In this document: positions 8,503 to 16,725 of the stretch, piece after piece
How the letters are laid out: each line of letters starts with the position of its first letter
How positions within the stretch are numbered: position 1 is the stretch's first letter
NCBI GenBank assembly: GCA_044224905.1
Contig: JBGAJN010000002.1
Span: forward strand, 744,001 to 808,000
DNA: 64,000 nt
Direction: 5' to 3'
Source of the DNA: JBGAJN01 sp044224905
Lineage (GTDB): Bacteria; Verrucomicrobiota; Verrucomicrobiia; Limisphaerales; JBGAJN01
Notes under the pieces: model-generated
What the model was told of the DNA's origin: nothing
The model's input: only the letters and a program-made list of their open reading frames with translations
Databases searched by the model: none
Program-made: the position numbers and the translations under genes

Positions 8503-8548
8503 CAGGCGCCCGATAGATTTCCGTTAACGCATTCGACTAACCAAACAC

Positions 8549-9154
8549 ATGAAACTCATTAAAGCATTCTCCCAAATCGCAGCGGCCCTTGCCGCCGCCG
8601 CCCTCGTCGCGTCCGTCGCTCGCGCCGACGATTTCAAAATGGAACCCGGCTTCTTCAGCCTGACCAATGGAAAAGATTTGACTGGCTGGGGCTACAAAGA
8701 TGCCGATGGCAAGGTTGTCGCGTTCGACGGAAAGACGGAGGCGTCCGACGGTCGCTACACGGCCAAGGACGGAATGATTGTGGTGAACCCGCTGGATCCG
8801 GCCAAGGGCCCGCGCTTGCGCCAGCTCTGGACCACGCGCGAGTTCCCGAAGAACTTTCATCTGAAGATCGAGTTCCGTGCCGCGGTGAATGCCGACAGTG
8901 GCATCTTCCTCCGCAAGCCGCAACTCCAATGCCGCGATTACCTCGTCGCCGGCCCCTACAAGGAACTGAAGAAATACAAGGCGCAGGACTGGAACCAGAT
9001 TGAAGTGATCGTGAAGGACAACGTCGCGCACTGCACGTGCAACGGCGAAGTGTTGGAAGCTGCGCTGAAGTTGCCGGACACCGGCAGCATCGGTCTCGAA
9101 GCGGATCGCGGTCAGATGGAATACCGCCGCATTCGCGTCAAAGAACTTCCGTGA
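8549..9154 (+). CDS. Exported DUF1080 (3-keto-disaccharide hydrolase-like) protein, second copy
   Basis: A 201-residue exported DUF1080 protein. The signal peptide ends near ALVASVARADD; the family blocks FSLTNGKDLTGWGYK, a long strand containing DGMIVVNP, SGIFLRKPQ and DWNQIEVIVKDNVAHCTCNGE follow. It is a diverged paralogue of the preceding gene and is probably in one transcript with it. It lacks the PHSYQGHL-type segment seen in the first copy and instead has YLVAGPYK, so substrate specificity may differ. Exact substrate unknown. Confidence 0.9.
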   Translation: MKLIKAFSQIAAALAAAALVASVARADDFKMEPGFFSLTNGKDLTGWGYKDADGKVVAFDGKTEASDGRYTAKDGMIVVNPLDPAKGPRLRQLWTTREFPKNFHLKIEFRAAVNADSGIFLRKPQLQCRDYLVAGPYKELKKYKAQDWNQIEVIVKDNVAHCTCNGEVLEAALKLPDTGSIGLEADRGQMEYRRIRVKELP

Positions 9155-9176
9155 CGCCGTCGTACGGTGGCGGCGA

Positions 9177-9959
9177 CTAGAACCTGATCGTCTCGCGCGG
9201 TCGCGCGATGGCGCACTTCGTATTTGGCAACGCCTTGGCAGCGGCGGCCAGAATGCGGGATTTCTTTTTCCATCCTTCTCCGGTCAGGTGGACAAAGAGG
9301 ATTTTCTTAATCGAACGTCCCTCCAGATATTTGAGCAGGCTTTCGATTTTGAAGTGCGCCAGTTCGCACACGAGCAAGTCGAGCGGTTGAGCGAGCAGCG
9401 GCGCGAGATCGGCTGGTTCGCCCAAGTCAGCACTGTGGCCAATTCGAAGTTTGCCCGCCTCGATCAAGAAACAATACGCGTCGAATGACTGCCGGTATTT
9501 GGCCTGAAATCGCGGGATGAATGCGTCAAGGTGGGTCGTTCGATACGGCGTAACGCGAACTTTCCCAACCGAAATGGGCTTGCCCGTCCTCAGCGGTGAA
9601 AAGCTCGGACGGAAATCCAGCAACTCTTCGAAAAGGTAGGCAGCGTTCAATATGGCCTTGAGCGGAGCGATGCCGTCCGCGGGCGCGCTGATAGGCAGTT
9701 TTTTTCTCCGCCCTTTCAACCACAGCCCCTGCATCAACATCAGGAATCCGCCGACGTGATCCGCGTGCAGATGCGAGAGCAACATCAGATCGATCAGATC
9801 GTAACTCAACCCAGACGCCTCGTAGTGACTCGTGAGCGGTTCGCCGCAATCGATCAGGATCGACTTGCCCGCGAGCTGGTAAAGGAAGGAGGAGTGCCCG
9901 CGTGTGGCGTCGGGAAAACCGTCTCCGACGCCGAAGCATTTCAGTGAAGCGTTTTGCAT
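9177..9959 (-). CDS. MBL-fold metallohydrolase (RNase Z-like family)
   Basis: Metallo-beta-lactamase fold hydrolase of 260 residues. The zinc motif HLHADH is at residues 63-68, preceded by the strand SILIDCGEPL. Further ligand segments are THLDAF and GHSADLGEP, and a late HLTGEGW His. The closest family is the beta-lactamase superfamily domain used by RNase Z-like and AHL lactonase-like enzymes, but nothing seen fixes the substrate. I use the ATG at 9959 (MQNASLKCFG), which fits the start of the first beta strand; the frame continues upstream to 10019. It lies 96 bases downstream of mutL on the same strand. Confidence 0.88.
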   Translation of the reverse strand: MQNASLKCFGVGDGFPDATRGHSSFLYQLAGKSILIDCGEPLTSHYEASGLSYDLIDLMLLSHLHADHVGGFLMLMQGLWLKGRRKKLPISAPADGIAPLKAILNAAYLFEELLDFRPSFSPLRTGKPISVGKVRVTPYRTTHLDAFIPRFQAKYRQSFDAYCFLIEAGKLRIGHSADLGEPADLAPLLAQPLDLLVCELAHFKIESLLKYLEGRSIKKILFVHLTGEGWKKKSRILAAAAKALPNTKCAIARPRETIRF

Positions 9960-10055
9960 GTGGTCGCCCAAGGCCGGTTCAGCGCGGCCAGAGATAATGG
10001 AATACTGGGGCGGGCGCAAGGATTCGCTGGAGTCTTGCGAGGGGCACGCACCAAC

Positions 10056-11996
10056 TCACTGCACGCGGCCGAACTTTTTATCGAGCTCCTTCAGGCTCAT
10101 CTCAATGAGCGTCGGGCGACCATGCGGGCATGTGTAGGGCATCGAACAATTCCGCAAGTCGTTCACGAGATTCTCCAATTCCGGTCCGGCGAGCGGATCG
10201 TTGGCCTTTACGGCGTGGCGGCAGACCGTTTTGGCCACGACGTTTTCACCGAGCCGCCACGCATTGACGGCCTGCCCGGCGGCCTTGAGTTCGTCCACCA
10301 TTTCCAAAACGAATCGTCGCGCGTCGCCGACCTTCACGAACGGCGGAAGCGCATCGAGCAGGAAGGTGCGTTCGCCAAATTCGCTTAACCCAACACCGAG
10401 CTTCGTGAGCATCGGCAAATTTTCCCGGAGAAAATTAGCATCGCGCGGCGGCAGTTCGACCGTTTCGGCCAGGAGCAAACGTTGCGATGGCGCGTCACCG
10501 CGCTCCATCCGTTGCAGCATTTGCTCGTAAAGAATGCGTTCATGCGCGGCGTGTTGATCGAGCAACACGAGGCCGCGATCTGATTCGAGCACGACGTAGA
10601 GTTTTCCGATCACGCCAACGAGCCGCAGCGGAACAGCGAGCAGGGGCACGGGACCGGAAGGGGACGGGGCGAGGGGCGAAGGGCGTGGGGCGGGCGTGGA
10701 AATTGGAAGCGCTGCGCTTTTAGTTTCGGCTGCCGGCGCTTGCGCGAATCCCATTTTTAGCGGCGCCTCCTCTGCGGATGTCGGAAGCGTCGGCGGACGT
10801 GTCGGTGGAGGTGCCGAGAAATTTGGCAGTTCGATTGGCTGCGGGCCGCGTTCAGCTTGAGGCGGGCTCGCCGTCGCCGGTGGAGCCGCCGGTTCGCCCT
10901 TCGCACCTCGCACCTCGGCCTTCGTATGAAACCCGATCAGGGCATCGCGCACGGCTTGCGCGACCAATTGCCGGACGGCGCGTTCGTGATGAAACTTCAC
11001 CTCGCGCTTGGCCGGATGGATGTTCACGTCCACCTCGGCTGGATCGATTTCCAGAAACAAACAGCACACTGGATAACGCCCCTTCATCAGCGCGTTGTGA
11101 TAGCCCTCGAGCAACGCGAAGTTGAGACCGCGATTCTCCACGGGCCGACGATTGACGAAAACATTCTGTTGATCGCGGGTGCTGCGCGAAACGCCGGGGG
11201 CTCCGATGAATCCCCATACGCGGAGTTTTTGCTTGTCCGTTTCCGGCCGCAGACTGTCGGCCTCCGCGTCGAGATCAGCGAGCGGTTCGAACTCGGAGGA
11301 AAACTCCACGGGCAGAAGTTTCTGTTCGCCTCCGTGGAGCGCGCGCATCCGTTCGGCGAGCGCGTTCATCGCGTTTGGCTGATTGCACGCGGCGAGGTTC
11401 CACATCGTGCGTCCGCCGTTCAAGAAGGTGAACGCGACCGCGGGATGCGCGAGCGCAGCGAGGGTCAGGTAGTGCTGAATGTGCGCGAGCTCGGTTTCTT
11501 CGCTGCGAAGAAATTTCCGCCGCGCGGGCAAGTTGAAGAAAAGTTGGCGGACCTCGATCGTCGTGCCGGTCGGCGCGCCGGCGGCTTTCACTTCGACGAT
11601 CTTGCCGCCGTTGATTATGATTTGCGTGGCTTCGAGCGCATTGCCGTCGCGTTCGCGTGTGGTGAGCGTGAAACGGCTAACGCTGGCGATACTTGGCAAC
11701 GCTTCACCGCGGAAGCCCATTGTAGCAATGGCGGCGAGGTCTTCGGCTTTCTGAATTTTGCTCGTGGCGTGACGCTCGAGGCAAAGCAGGGCGTCGTCGC
11801 GATTCATCCCGAAGCCGTCGTCGGTAACGCGAATGAGACTGCGCCCACCGGCCTGCACTTCGATAGTCACTCGCGTCGCGCCCGCGTCGAGGGAGTTTTC
11901 GACAAGTTCCTTTACGACGCTCGCGGGCCGCTCGACCACTTCGCCGGCGGCGATTTGGTTGGCGACTTGCTCGGGCAGCAGGCGGACGCGATTCAT
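10056..11996 (-). CDS. mutL: DNA mismatch repair protein MutL
   Basis: MutL couples mismatch recognition by MutS to strand incision and excision. The N-terminal GHKL ATPase is complete: VVKELVENSLDAGA, VTDDGFGM, HATSKI and TMGFRGEAL. The C-terminal dimerisation domain carries the endonuclease motif DQHAX2EX4E (DQHAAHERILYE, from Asp480) together with CRHAVKAND and CPHGRP, so this is a latent-endonuclease MutL, as in bacteria without MutH. Between them (about residues 345-450) lies an unusually repetitive Pro/Ala linker, including PRPSPLAPSPSGP, resembling translated repeats like the one in the helicase at 0.9 kb. Length 646 is normal. mutS is not in the window. Confidence 0.97.
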   Translation of the reverse strand: MNRVRLLPEQVANQIAAGEVVERPASVVKELVENSLDAGATRVTIEVQAGGRSLIRVTDDGFGMNRDDALLCLERHATSKIQKAEDLAAIATMGFRGEALPSIASVSRFTLTTRERDGNALEATQIIINGGKIVEVKAAGAPTGTTIEVRQLFFNLPARRKFLRSEETELAHIQHYLTLAALAHPAVAFTFLNGGRTMWNLAACNQPNAMNALAERMRALHGGEQKLLPVEFSSEFEPLADLDAEADSLRPETDKQKLRVWGFIGAPGVSRSTRDQQNVFVNRRPVENRGLNFALLEGYHNALMKGRYPVCCLFLEIDPAEVDVNIHPAKREVKFHHERAVRQLVAQAVRDALIGFHTKAEVRGAKGEPAAPPATASPPQAERGPQPIELPNFSAPPPTRPPTLPTSAEEAPLKMGFAQAPAAETKSAALPISTPAPRPSPLAPSPSGPVPLLAVPLRLVGVIGKLYVVLESDRGLVLLDQHAAHERILYEQMLQRMERGDAPSQRLLLAETVELPPRDANFLRENLPMLTKLGVGLSEFGERTFLLDALPPFVKVGDARRFVLEMVDELKAAGQAVNAWRLGENVVAKTVCRHAVKANDPLAGPELENLVNDLRNCSMPYTCPHGRPTLIEMSLKELDKKFGRVQ

Positions 11997-12085
11997 CGGG
12001 AAATTTCAGTTTGCGAATTTCGGATGATGAATAGAAGCGAGCGGCAGCGGGAACGCAATGCCGAACGCATTCGGCGGCGGGGATT

Positions 12086-13183
12086 TTATTTGTGAGGCAG
12101 GGTGACGGCGAAAATTGCGCCGGAGCCGGGGCGGCTCAGGGCCTCAATATTCCCACCGTGGTCTTCGATGATTTTTTTGCAGATCGAAAGCCCAAGGCCA
12201 GTGCCGGTTGTCTTCCCGTAGGTGGCGAAAGGTTGAAACAGTCGATCTCGAATTTCCGGCGCGAAGCCCGGGCCGGTGTCTTCGATTTCCATGGTGAGCT
12301 TTTTGGGCGTCAGGCTGAAACGAAACGTGATCTGGCCGCCGCTGGGCATCGCGTCAACGGCGTTGTGGACGAGGTTAAAAACAACGTTCGCGAGACGACG
12401 CGGGTCGATGGAGACCATGAGTCCTGCGGGTGGCGGATTCACGACGACTTTGACCGAGGACATCTCGACCTCCATTTGGAGTTCATCGAGCAATTGCGTG
12501 ATGTAAGGCGCGAACTCCATCTCGGTGAGCGTGAGATTGCTCTGGCCTCCGCGCGAGAATTCCATGAGCTCGTTGATCATGGTGGTGACGCGTTCGATCT
12601 GCTTGCGAATGCGCGTCCCGGCGGTCTTGCGAGTTTCTGGCGAGGCGTTCGGAGCAAATCCCATTTCGGCACCGAGCGCGATCACGGTGAGTGGCGTTTT
12701 GAGGTCGTGCAGAATGGAGCGGGTGAAGCGGCCGACGAGGCCGAGTCGTTCCGCCTGCAACAACTCCTGAACGTATTGGCGGTCGAAATCGCGCAAGCGT
12801 TGGCTCACTTCGCGCAGCAGACTGCTGGCGAGTTTGGGCGAGTGATCCAACATTTTGAGGAGTTCTGCGCTTGCCACGAACCACGCGCGCGTCGGCGTTT
12901 CAGCGACGGCGGTTGCGGAGCGGGGCCGCTGCTCGAGCACTGCCATTTCGCCAAAAAAATCACCGGCGCCGATCCGTGCGAGGGTGCGACGTTCGCCGTC
13001 GCCGACCACGGCCGAGATTTGTACCAGCCCTTCATTGATTAGATACAGACCGTCCCCGGCGTCACCTTCCTGAAAAATCGTTTGTCCTGCCGCGAAGCGC
13101 TGGAGCCGCGAGGTTTGTTCCAGCATGTGCAACTCGGCCGCCAGAAGGCCGGAGAAAATCTTGTTCTGGTGAAATGCTTGCAC
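12086..13183 (-). CDS. Histidine kinase with N-terminal cyclic nucleotide-binding domain
   Basis: Soluble 365-residue protein joining a CRP-type cyclic nucleotide-binding domain (about 10-125) to a HisKA/HATPase kinase (about 150-365). The binding pocket looks competent: FFGEMAVLEQRPRSATA has the conserved Glu79 and Arg88 of the phosphate-binding cassette. The H-box is SILHDLKTPL with His159; the N-box LVHNAVDAM, G1 DTGPGFAP and G2 TGTGLGLSICKKI are intact. No receiver domain or adjacent regulator gene is present, so its partner is elsewhere. The start is a GTG at 13183. An adenylate cyclase is encoded in this window at 43-44.6 kb, which makes cAMP a plausible but unproven ligand. Confidence 0.92.
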   Translation of the reverse strand: MQAFHQNKIFSGLLAAELHMLEQTSRLQRFAAGQTIFQEGDAGDGLYLINEGLVQISAVVGDGERRTLARIGAGDFFGEMAVLEQRPRSATAVAETPTRAWFVASAELLKMLDHSPKLASSLLREVSQRLRDFDRQYVQELLQAERLGLVGRFTRSILHDLKTPLTVIALGAEMGFAPNASPETRKTAGTRIRKQIERVTTMINELMEFSRGGQSNLTLTEMEFAPYITQLLDELQMEVEMSSVKVVVNPPPAGLMVSIDPRRLANVVFNLVHNAVDAMPSGGQITFRFSLTPKKLTMEIEDTGPGFAPEIRDRLFQPFATYGKTTGTGLGLSICKKIIEDHGGNIEALSRPGSGAIFAVTLPHK

Positions 13184-13252
13184 AACGGAAGCTTATTCCA
13201 ATCGATTCGCGGGTAAAGGCGAGAGATGGCTTCCGATTGCGGCACGAGGGGC

Positions 13253-13279
13253 TTGACGTGTCGCGCAAAGAAATCTAAT
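13253..13279 (+). promoter_or_regulatory. Putative sigma-70 promoter of tRNA-His
   Basis: TTGACG at 13253-13258 and TCTAAT at 13274-13279 (15-base spacer), or TAATTT at 13276-13281 with a 17-base spacer. The mature tRNA begins 17 bases after the first -10 candidate. Based on consensus match only. Confidence 0.5.
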
Positions 13280-13295
13280 TTTCCCGCTCTCGGTC

Positions 13296-13371
13296 GGTGG
13301 CCATAGCTCAATGGTAGAGCCCCAGATTGTGATTCTGGATGTTGCGGGTTCGAGTCCCGTTGGTCACCCCA
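13296..13371 (+). tRNA. tRNA-His (anticodon GTG)
   Basis: Complete cloverleaf. The acceptor arm GTGGCCA (13297-13303) pairs with TGGTCAC (13361-13367) with one G-T wobble. The anticodon stem CCAGA/TCTGG frames the loop TTGTGAT with anticodon GTG, and the T arm reads GCGGGTTCGAGTCCCGT. The extra G-1 (13296) expected for tRNA-His faces the discriminator C (13368), and the CCA end is genomically encoded (13369-13371). It lies about 70 bases before hisH on the same strand. Confidence 0.97.
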
Positions 13372-13441
13372 TCTTCTTTCCCGCGGTGCGTTGATCGGAC
13401 TGCACCGTTTACATTTTCGCGTTTTGGTTTCTAATTCCACG

Positions 13442-14059
13442 GTGATTGCTTTGCTCGATTACGGTTCCGGCAACCTTCGCAGTGTGCAAAAAGCCCTGCT
13501 CAAGGTCGGCGCGGACGTGCATTTGGTGCAACGCCCGGCCGAAATGGCCGACGCGCGCGCCGTCGTGTTGCCTGGCGTCGGCGCGTTCGACGATTGCCTC
13601 AACGCCATGCAAAAGCAGGAATTGCTCGGTGCCGTGCGGGAGTTCATCCGCACGGGACGACCGTTCCTCGGCATCTGCGTCGGCTATCAGGCGCTGTTTG
13701 AGAAGAGCGAGGAATTTAATAGCTGCGCTGCCGGCCTGCGGGTGTTCAATGGCAAAGTTGTCCGTTTTACCGAGCGACCGGGATTGAAGATTCCGCAGAT
13801 CGGCTGGAACCAGATCGAACTCACGCGCAACGATTGCCCGCTGTATCGGGGCATCGCGAGCGGCAGCTACGTTTATTTCGTGCACAGCTTTTACCCGCAG
13901 CCGGCCGACCCAAGCATCGTGGCCACGCGAACTAACTATGGCGATGTCTTCGCGTCTTCCGTATGGAAGGACAACGTGTTCGCCACGCAGTTTCACCCGG
14001 AGAAAAGTCAGGACGTGGGACTGCGCCTGTTGAAAAACTTCGTGGAGCTTGCCCGATAG
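13442..14059 (+). CDS. hisH: Imidazole glycerol phosphate synthase, glutaminase subunit HisH
   Basis: HisH supplies ammonia from glutamine to HisF in histidine biosynthesis. The class I glutamine amidotransferase triad is intact: Cys79 in FLGICVGYQ, and His185 and Glu187 in FATQFHPEKS. VIALLDYGSGNLRSV is the canonical N-terminus and begins at a GTG (13442), so I start there; TTG codons further upstream would add non-homologous residues and run into the tRNA end. Length 205 is standard. No hisF, hisA or other his gene is adjacent; instead the gene follows tRNA-His, an unusual neighbourhood. Confidence 0.95.
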   Translation: MIALLDYGSGNLRSVQKALLKVGADVHLVQRPAEMADARAVVLPGVGAFDDCLNAMQKQELLGAVREFIRTGRPFLGICVGYQALFEKSEEFNSCAAGLRVFNGKVVRFTERPGLKIPQIGWNQIELTRNDCPLYRGIASGSYVYFVHSFYPQPADPSIVATRTNYGDVFASSVWKDNVFATQFHPEKSQDVGLRLLKNFVELAR

Positions 14060-14152
14060 TCGCAACCGTTGGGTGGTACCGGCCCTTGTGCATCGCGGGT
14101 CAGGCTGCTAGTTTCACTTTGCAAATCGGTAATAACCTAAACTGAAAAATTT

Positions 14153-14776
14153 ATGGCACACGAACTCCCACCGCTTCCCTACGCTCACGACGCTCTTGAA
14201 CCGCACATCGACAAGGCGACGATGGAAATCCATCACGGCCGCCATCACAAGGCCTACGTGGACAACTTGAACAAGGCGCTCGCCGGATCCCCGGTTGAAT
14301 CCAAGTCACTCGACGAACTCGTGCGCGGCATTGCTTCCGTTCCCGAAAATATTCGCGGCCCCGTTCGCAACAATGGCGGCGGTCACTGGAACCATTCCTT
14401 CTTCTGGAAACTCATGGCTCCGAAGGCGGGCGGCGCTCCTTCTGGCAAACTCGGCGACGCGATCAACGCGGCGTTCGGTTCCTTCGCCGACTTTCAGGCG
14501 AAGTTTGAAGCGGCGGGCATCGGCCGATTTGGCAGCGGCTGGGCTTGGCTCGTCGTCAATGGCGGCAAACTCGAAATCGTCTCGACTGCCAACCAGGACA
14601 ATCCGCTGATGGGCAAAGCTGTGGCCGGTTGCGAAGGCACGCCGATCCTTGGCTGCGACGTTTGGGAACACGCTTACTATTTGAAATACCAGAACAAGCG
14701 CGCCGACTACCTCAAAGCGTTCTGGAGCGTCGTCAACTGGGCGGAAGTCGCCAAGGCGTTTGACGCTGCGAAGTAA
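14153..14776 (+). CDS. sodA: Superoxide dismutase, Mn/Fe family (Mn-type residues)
   Basis: Converts superoxide to oxygen and hydrogen peroxide. Metal ligands are present as His27 (MEIHHG), His81 (HWNHSFFW), Asp169 and His173 (DVWEHAYY). Gln148 in TANQDNP and the GGGHWNH segment are the pattern usual for manganese-preferring or cambialistic enzymes rather than strict iron enzymes. At 207 residues it is full length, with no signal peptide, hence cytoplasmic. It is followed by a strong intrinsic terminator and so forms its own transcription unit or the end of one. Confidence 0.97.
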   Translation: MAHELPPLPYAHDALEPHIDKATMEIHHGRHHKAYVDNLNKALAGSPVESKSLDELVRGIASVPENIRGPVRNNGGGHWNHSFFWKLMAPKAGGAPSGKLGDAINAAFGSFADFQAKFEAAGIGRFGSGWAWLVVNGGKLEIVSTANQDNPLMGKAVAGCEGTPILGCDVWEHAYYLKYQNKRADYLKAFWSVVNWAEVAKAFDAAK

Positions 14777-14805
14777 TCTTCCTTAGAACCCGCACTCTGT
14801 TTTCG

Positions 14806-14839
14806 AACCGCACGCTGGCGAAAGTCAGCGTGCGGTTTT
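14806..14839 (+). terminator. Intrinsic terminator after sodA
   Basis: Perfect 12-bp stem (AACCGCACGCTG at 14806-14817 with CAGCGTGCGGTT at 14826-14837), an 8-base loop and a short T run (TTTT), 29 bases after the sodA stop. Confidence 0.92.
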
Positions 14840-14865
14840 GAATTTATCGGGGATGAATGCAAAAT

Positions 14866-14897
14866 TTGACGTCTTGGTAAGTGTTTGCTAACTTACC
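14866..14897 (+). promoter_or_regulatory. TetR-gene promoter with palindromic operator
   Basis: A perfect inverted repeat GGTAAGT-N8-ACTTACC (14876-14897) ends three bases before the GTG start of the TetR gene. A -35-like TTGACG (14866-14871) and a weak -10 TAACTT (14889-14894) with a 17-base spacer overlap it. This is the layout expected for autorepression by the TetR protein. The promoter would place the RNA start at or next to the GTG, implying a leaderless or nearly leaderless message. The palindrome is seen; its role is inferred. Confidence 0.65.
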
Positions 14898-14900
14898 GAC

Positions 14901-15602
14901 GTGAAGATAACGCGTTTGAGCGGAGAAGAGCGTCGGAATGCCATTGTGAAGGCGGCGTTGCCGTTGTTTGCCCGCAGCGGTTTTGCAAAGACCACCACGC
15001 GCGATCTCGCGAAGGCTGCGGGTGTCTCCGAGGCGTTGATTTTCAAACATTTTCCGAACAAGGAAAAGCTCTACGAGGAAATCCAATCAGTCGGCTGCCG
15101 TGGCGGCGATCCGGTCCTCGATCGTTTGGCCGAACTGGAGCCGTCCACTTCCACCCTAGTCCACATCATCTATTACTTGGTCCGGGTCATCGCTTTCGGC
15201 CGGCAAGCTGATTGTGATTCATGGGAGTGCAAGCATCGTCTCTTGGTCAATAGTTGCCTAGAAGACGGTGCATTTGCGCGGATTTCTTACCAAAATGGCT
15301 GCGCGTGTTACTTCGAGAAGATTGAAGCGAGCCTCCATGCAGCCGCGGCATCGGGCGACATGGTCAAGAGCCCCGTGGAGGAGCATAATCGGTTGCGTTT
15401 CGCCCATCACGTGGCGGCGTTCATTGCGTTGGTGCGTTTGCCGGAGAAGCCGGCCATCGACTATCACGCCTCCGGGGAGAAATTGCTCCACGAAGCGGTC
15501 TGGTTTGTTTTGCGCGGTATTGGTCTGACGGACAAGGCCATCGATACCTATTACAACCCGAAGGCTTTGTCGTTGTTCTTCGGGGCTGGTAAAGCTTCGT
15601 AA
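14901..15602 (+). CDS. TetR/AcrR family transcriptional regulator
   Basis: A 233-residue regulator with the TetR N-terminal DNA-binding domain (about residues 8-60): IVKAALPLFARSGFAKTTTRDLAKAAGVSEALIFKHFPNKEKL is split across the classic three helices. The C-terminal ligand domain is not recognisable, and contains several Cys residues (DCDSWECKH, CLEDG, GCACYFE) that could serve redox or metal sensing. It starts with GTG and has no obvious Shine-Dalgarno, consistent with a leaderless message. The palindrome at 14876-14897 is the likely autoregulatory site. The next gene on the same strand, 105 bases on, is a sigma factor. Confidence 0.9.
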   Translation: MKITRLSGEERRNAIVKAALPLFARSGFAKTTTRDLAKAAGVSEALIFKHFPNKEKLYEEIQSVGCRGGDPVLDRLAELEPSTSTLVHIIYYLVRVIAFGRQADCDSWECKHRLLVNSCLEDGAFARISYQNGCACYFEKIEASLHAAAASGDMVKSPVEEHNRLRFAHHVAAFIALVRLPEKPAIDYHASGEKLLHEAVWFVLRGIGLTDKAIDTYYNPKALSLFFGAGKAS

Positions 15603-15707
15603 ACTTTTTTTGAACGAGGTGAGTAAGCACACACTCAAAGCGATAGAAACTGGAATACATTGAACTGAAATTGCCGACGGTTGAACGACGCACAACCACC
15701 ACTGAAT

Positions 15708-16715
15708 ATGAAAACCCGGAACAAGAAACCCTTAGTCACAGCACCGATTTCGTTGCCGCCAGCAGGGCGGGGGAAAGAAGCGATGTCGGCCCACCGTGGC
15801 CACCACCCGCTGGGGCCAGCGGTAGCACCGGAACTCCCGCGGCTTCACGGCGAGCCCTCCCCCGAGGCGATTGAACGTCAACCTTATGACGGCAACACGG
15901 CTTACCACCTCTATCTGTCCGAGATCGGCCGCACGCCGTTGATCACGCCGGAAGAAGAGATCACTCTCTCTAAGCGGATCAAACGTGGCGACAAAGACGC
16001 TCGCGAGCAGATGATCAAGGCGAACCTCCGGCTGGTGGTGAAGATCGCGCGCGATTACGAAGGCTACGGCCTTCCGCTGCTCGACCTCGTGAACGAAGGC
16101 AACATCGGCTTGATGAAAGCCGTGGAACGCTTCGATCCGAGCAAAGGCGCGAAGCTCTCCACCTACGCCGCGTGGTGGATCAAGCAGGCGATCAAGCGCG
16201 CCCTCGCCAACCAGACGAAGACGATCCGTTTGCCGATTCACATCGTCGACAAATTGTTTCACCTGCGCAAAGCCGAGGCGAAGCTGCACGACATCCTTGG
16301 CCGTGAGCCCAGTGATGAGGAATTGGGTGATGAACTTGGCTTCACCGCTCGACGCGTGCGTCAATTGCGGACGGCTTCGATTCGTCCTGCGTCGCTCGAA
16401 GCGCCGATGGGTGATGATGACTCCAATACGATCTCGGAAGTTGTTTCAGACGAAAACGCCGACACACCGTACGAGGAACTCGAAGGCAAGGCGAATGCCG
16501 GGCTGATTCAGGAACTCGTCGCGCACCTTGATCCGCGCGAGCAGAAAATCCTCCGCCGCCGGTTCGGCTTGGATGGGGATGACGAACTCACGCTTGAGGA
16601 AGTTGGCGAGGAGTTCGGCGTGACCCGCGAACGAATCCGCCAGATTCAGGAAGTCGCGCTGAAGAAACTGCGCAAGAAAATTGAAGCGCTTGAAACGGTC
16701 AGCGTAGTCGAGTGA
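15708..16715 (+). CDS. RNA polymerase sigma factor, RpoD/SigA type (group 1 or 2)
   Basis: Sigma-70 family protein of 335 residues. Region 1.2 (AYHLYLSEIGRTPLITPEEE), region 2 (ANLRLVVKIARDYEGYGLPLLDLVNEGNIGL, then STYAAWWIKQAIKRAL), region 3 (REPSDEELGDELGF) and region 4 (DPREQKILRRRFGL, VTRERIRQIQEVALKKLR) are all present. Region 1.1 is absent and the first 60 residues are Pro-rich, so it is shorter than a typical RpoD. It could be the housekeeping sigma of this lineage or a group 2 paralogue; the sequence alone does not decide. I start at ATG 15708; an upstream in-frame TTG is less likely. Confidence 0.93.
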   Translation: MKTRNKKPLVTAPISLPPAGRGKEAMSAHRGHHPLGPAVAPELPRLHGEPSPEAIERQPYDGNTAYHLYLSEIGRTPLITPEEEITLSKRIKRGDKDAREQMIKANLRLVVKIARDYEGYGLPLLDLVNEGNIGLMKAVERFDPSKGAKLSTYAAWWIKQAIKRALANQTKTIRLPIHIVDKLFHLRKAEAKLHDILGREPSDEELGDELGFTARRVRQLRTASIRPASLEAPMGDDDSNTISEVVSDENADTPYEELEGKANAGLIQELVAHLDPREQKILRRRFGLDGDDELTLEEVGEEFGVTRERIRQIQEVALKKLRKKIEALETVSVVE

Positions 16716-16725
16716 CATTCCCGTA

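Noticed and set aside
15681..15707. Earlier TTG start for the sigma factor
   Set aside because: It adds residues with no similarity and is a weak start compared with the ATG at 15708.
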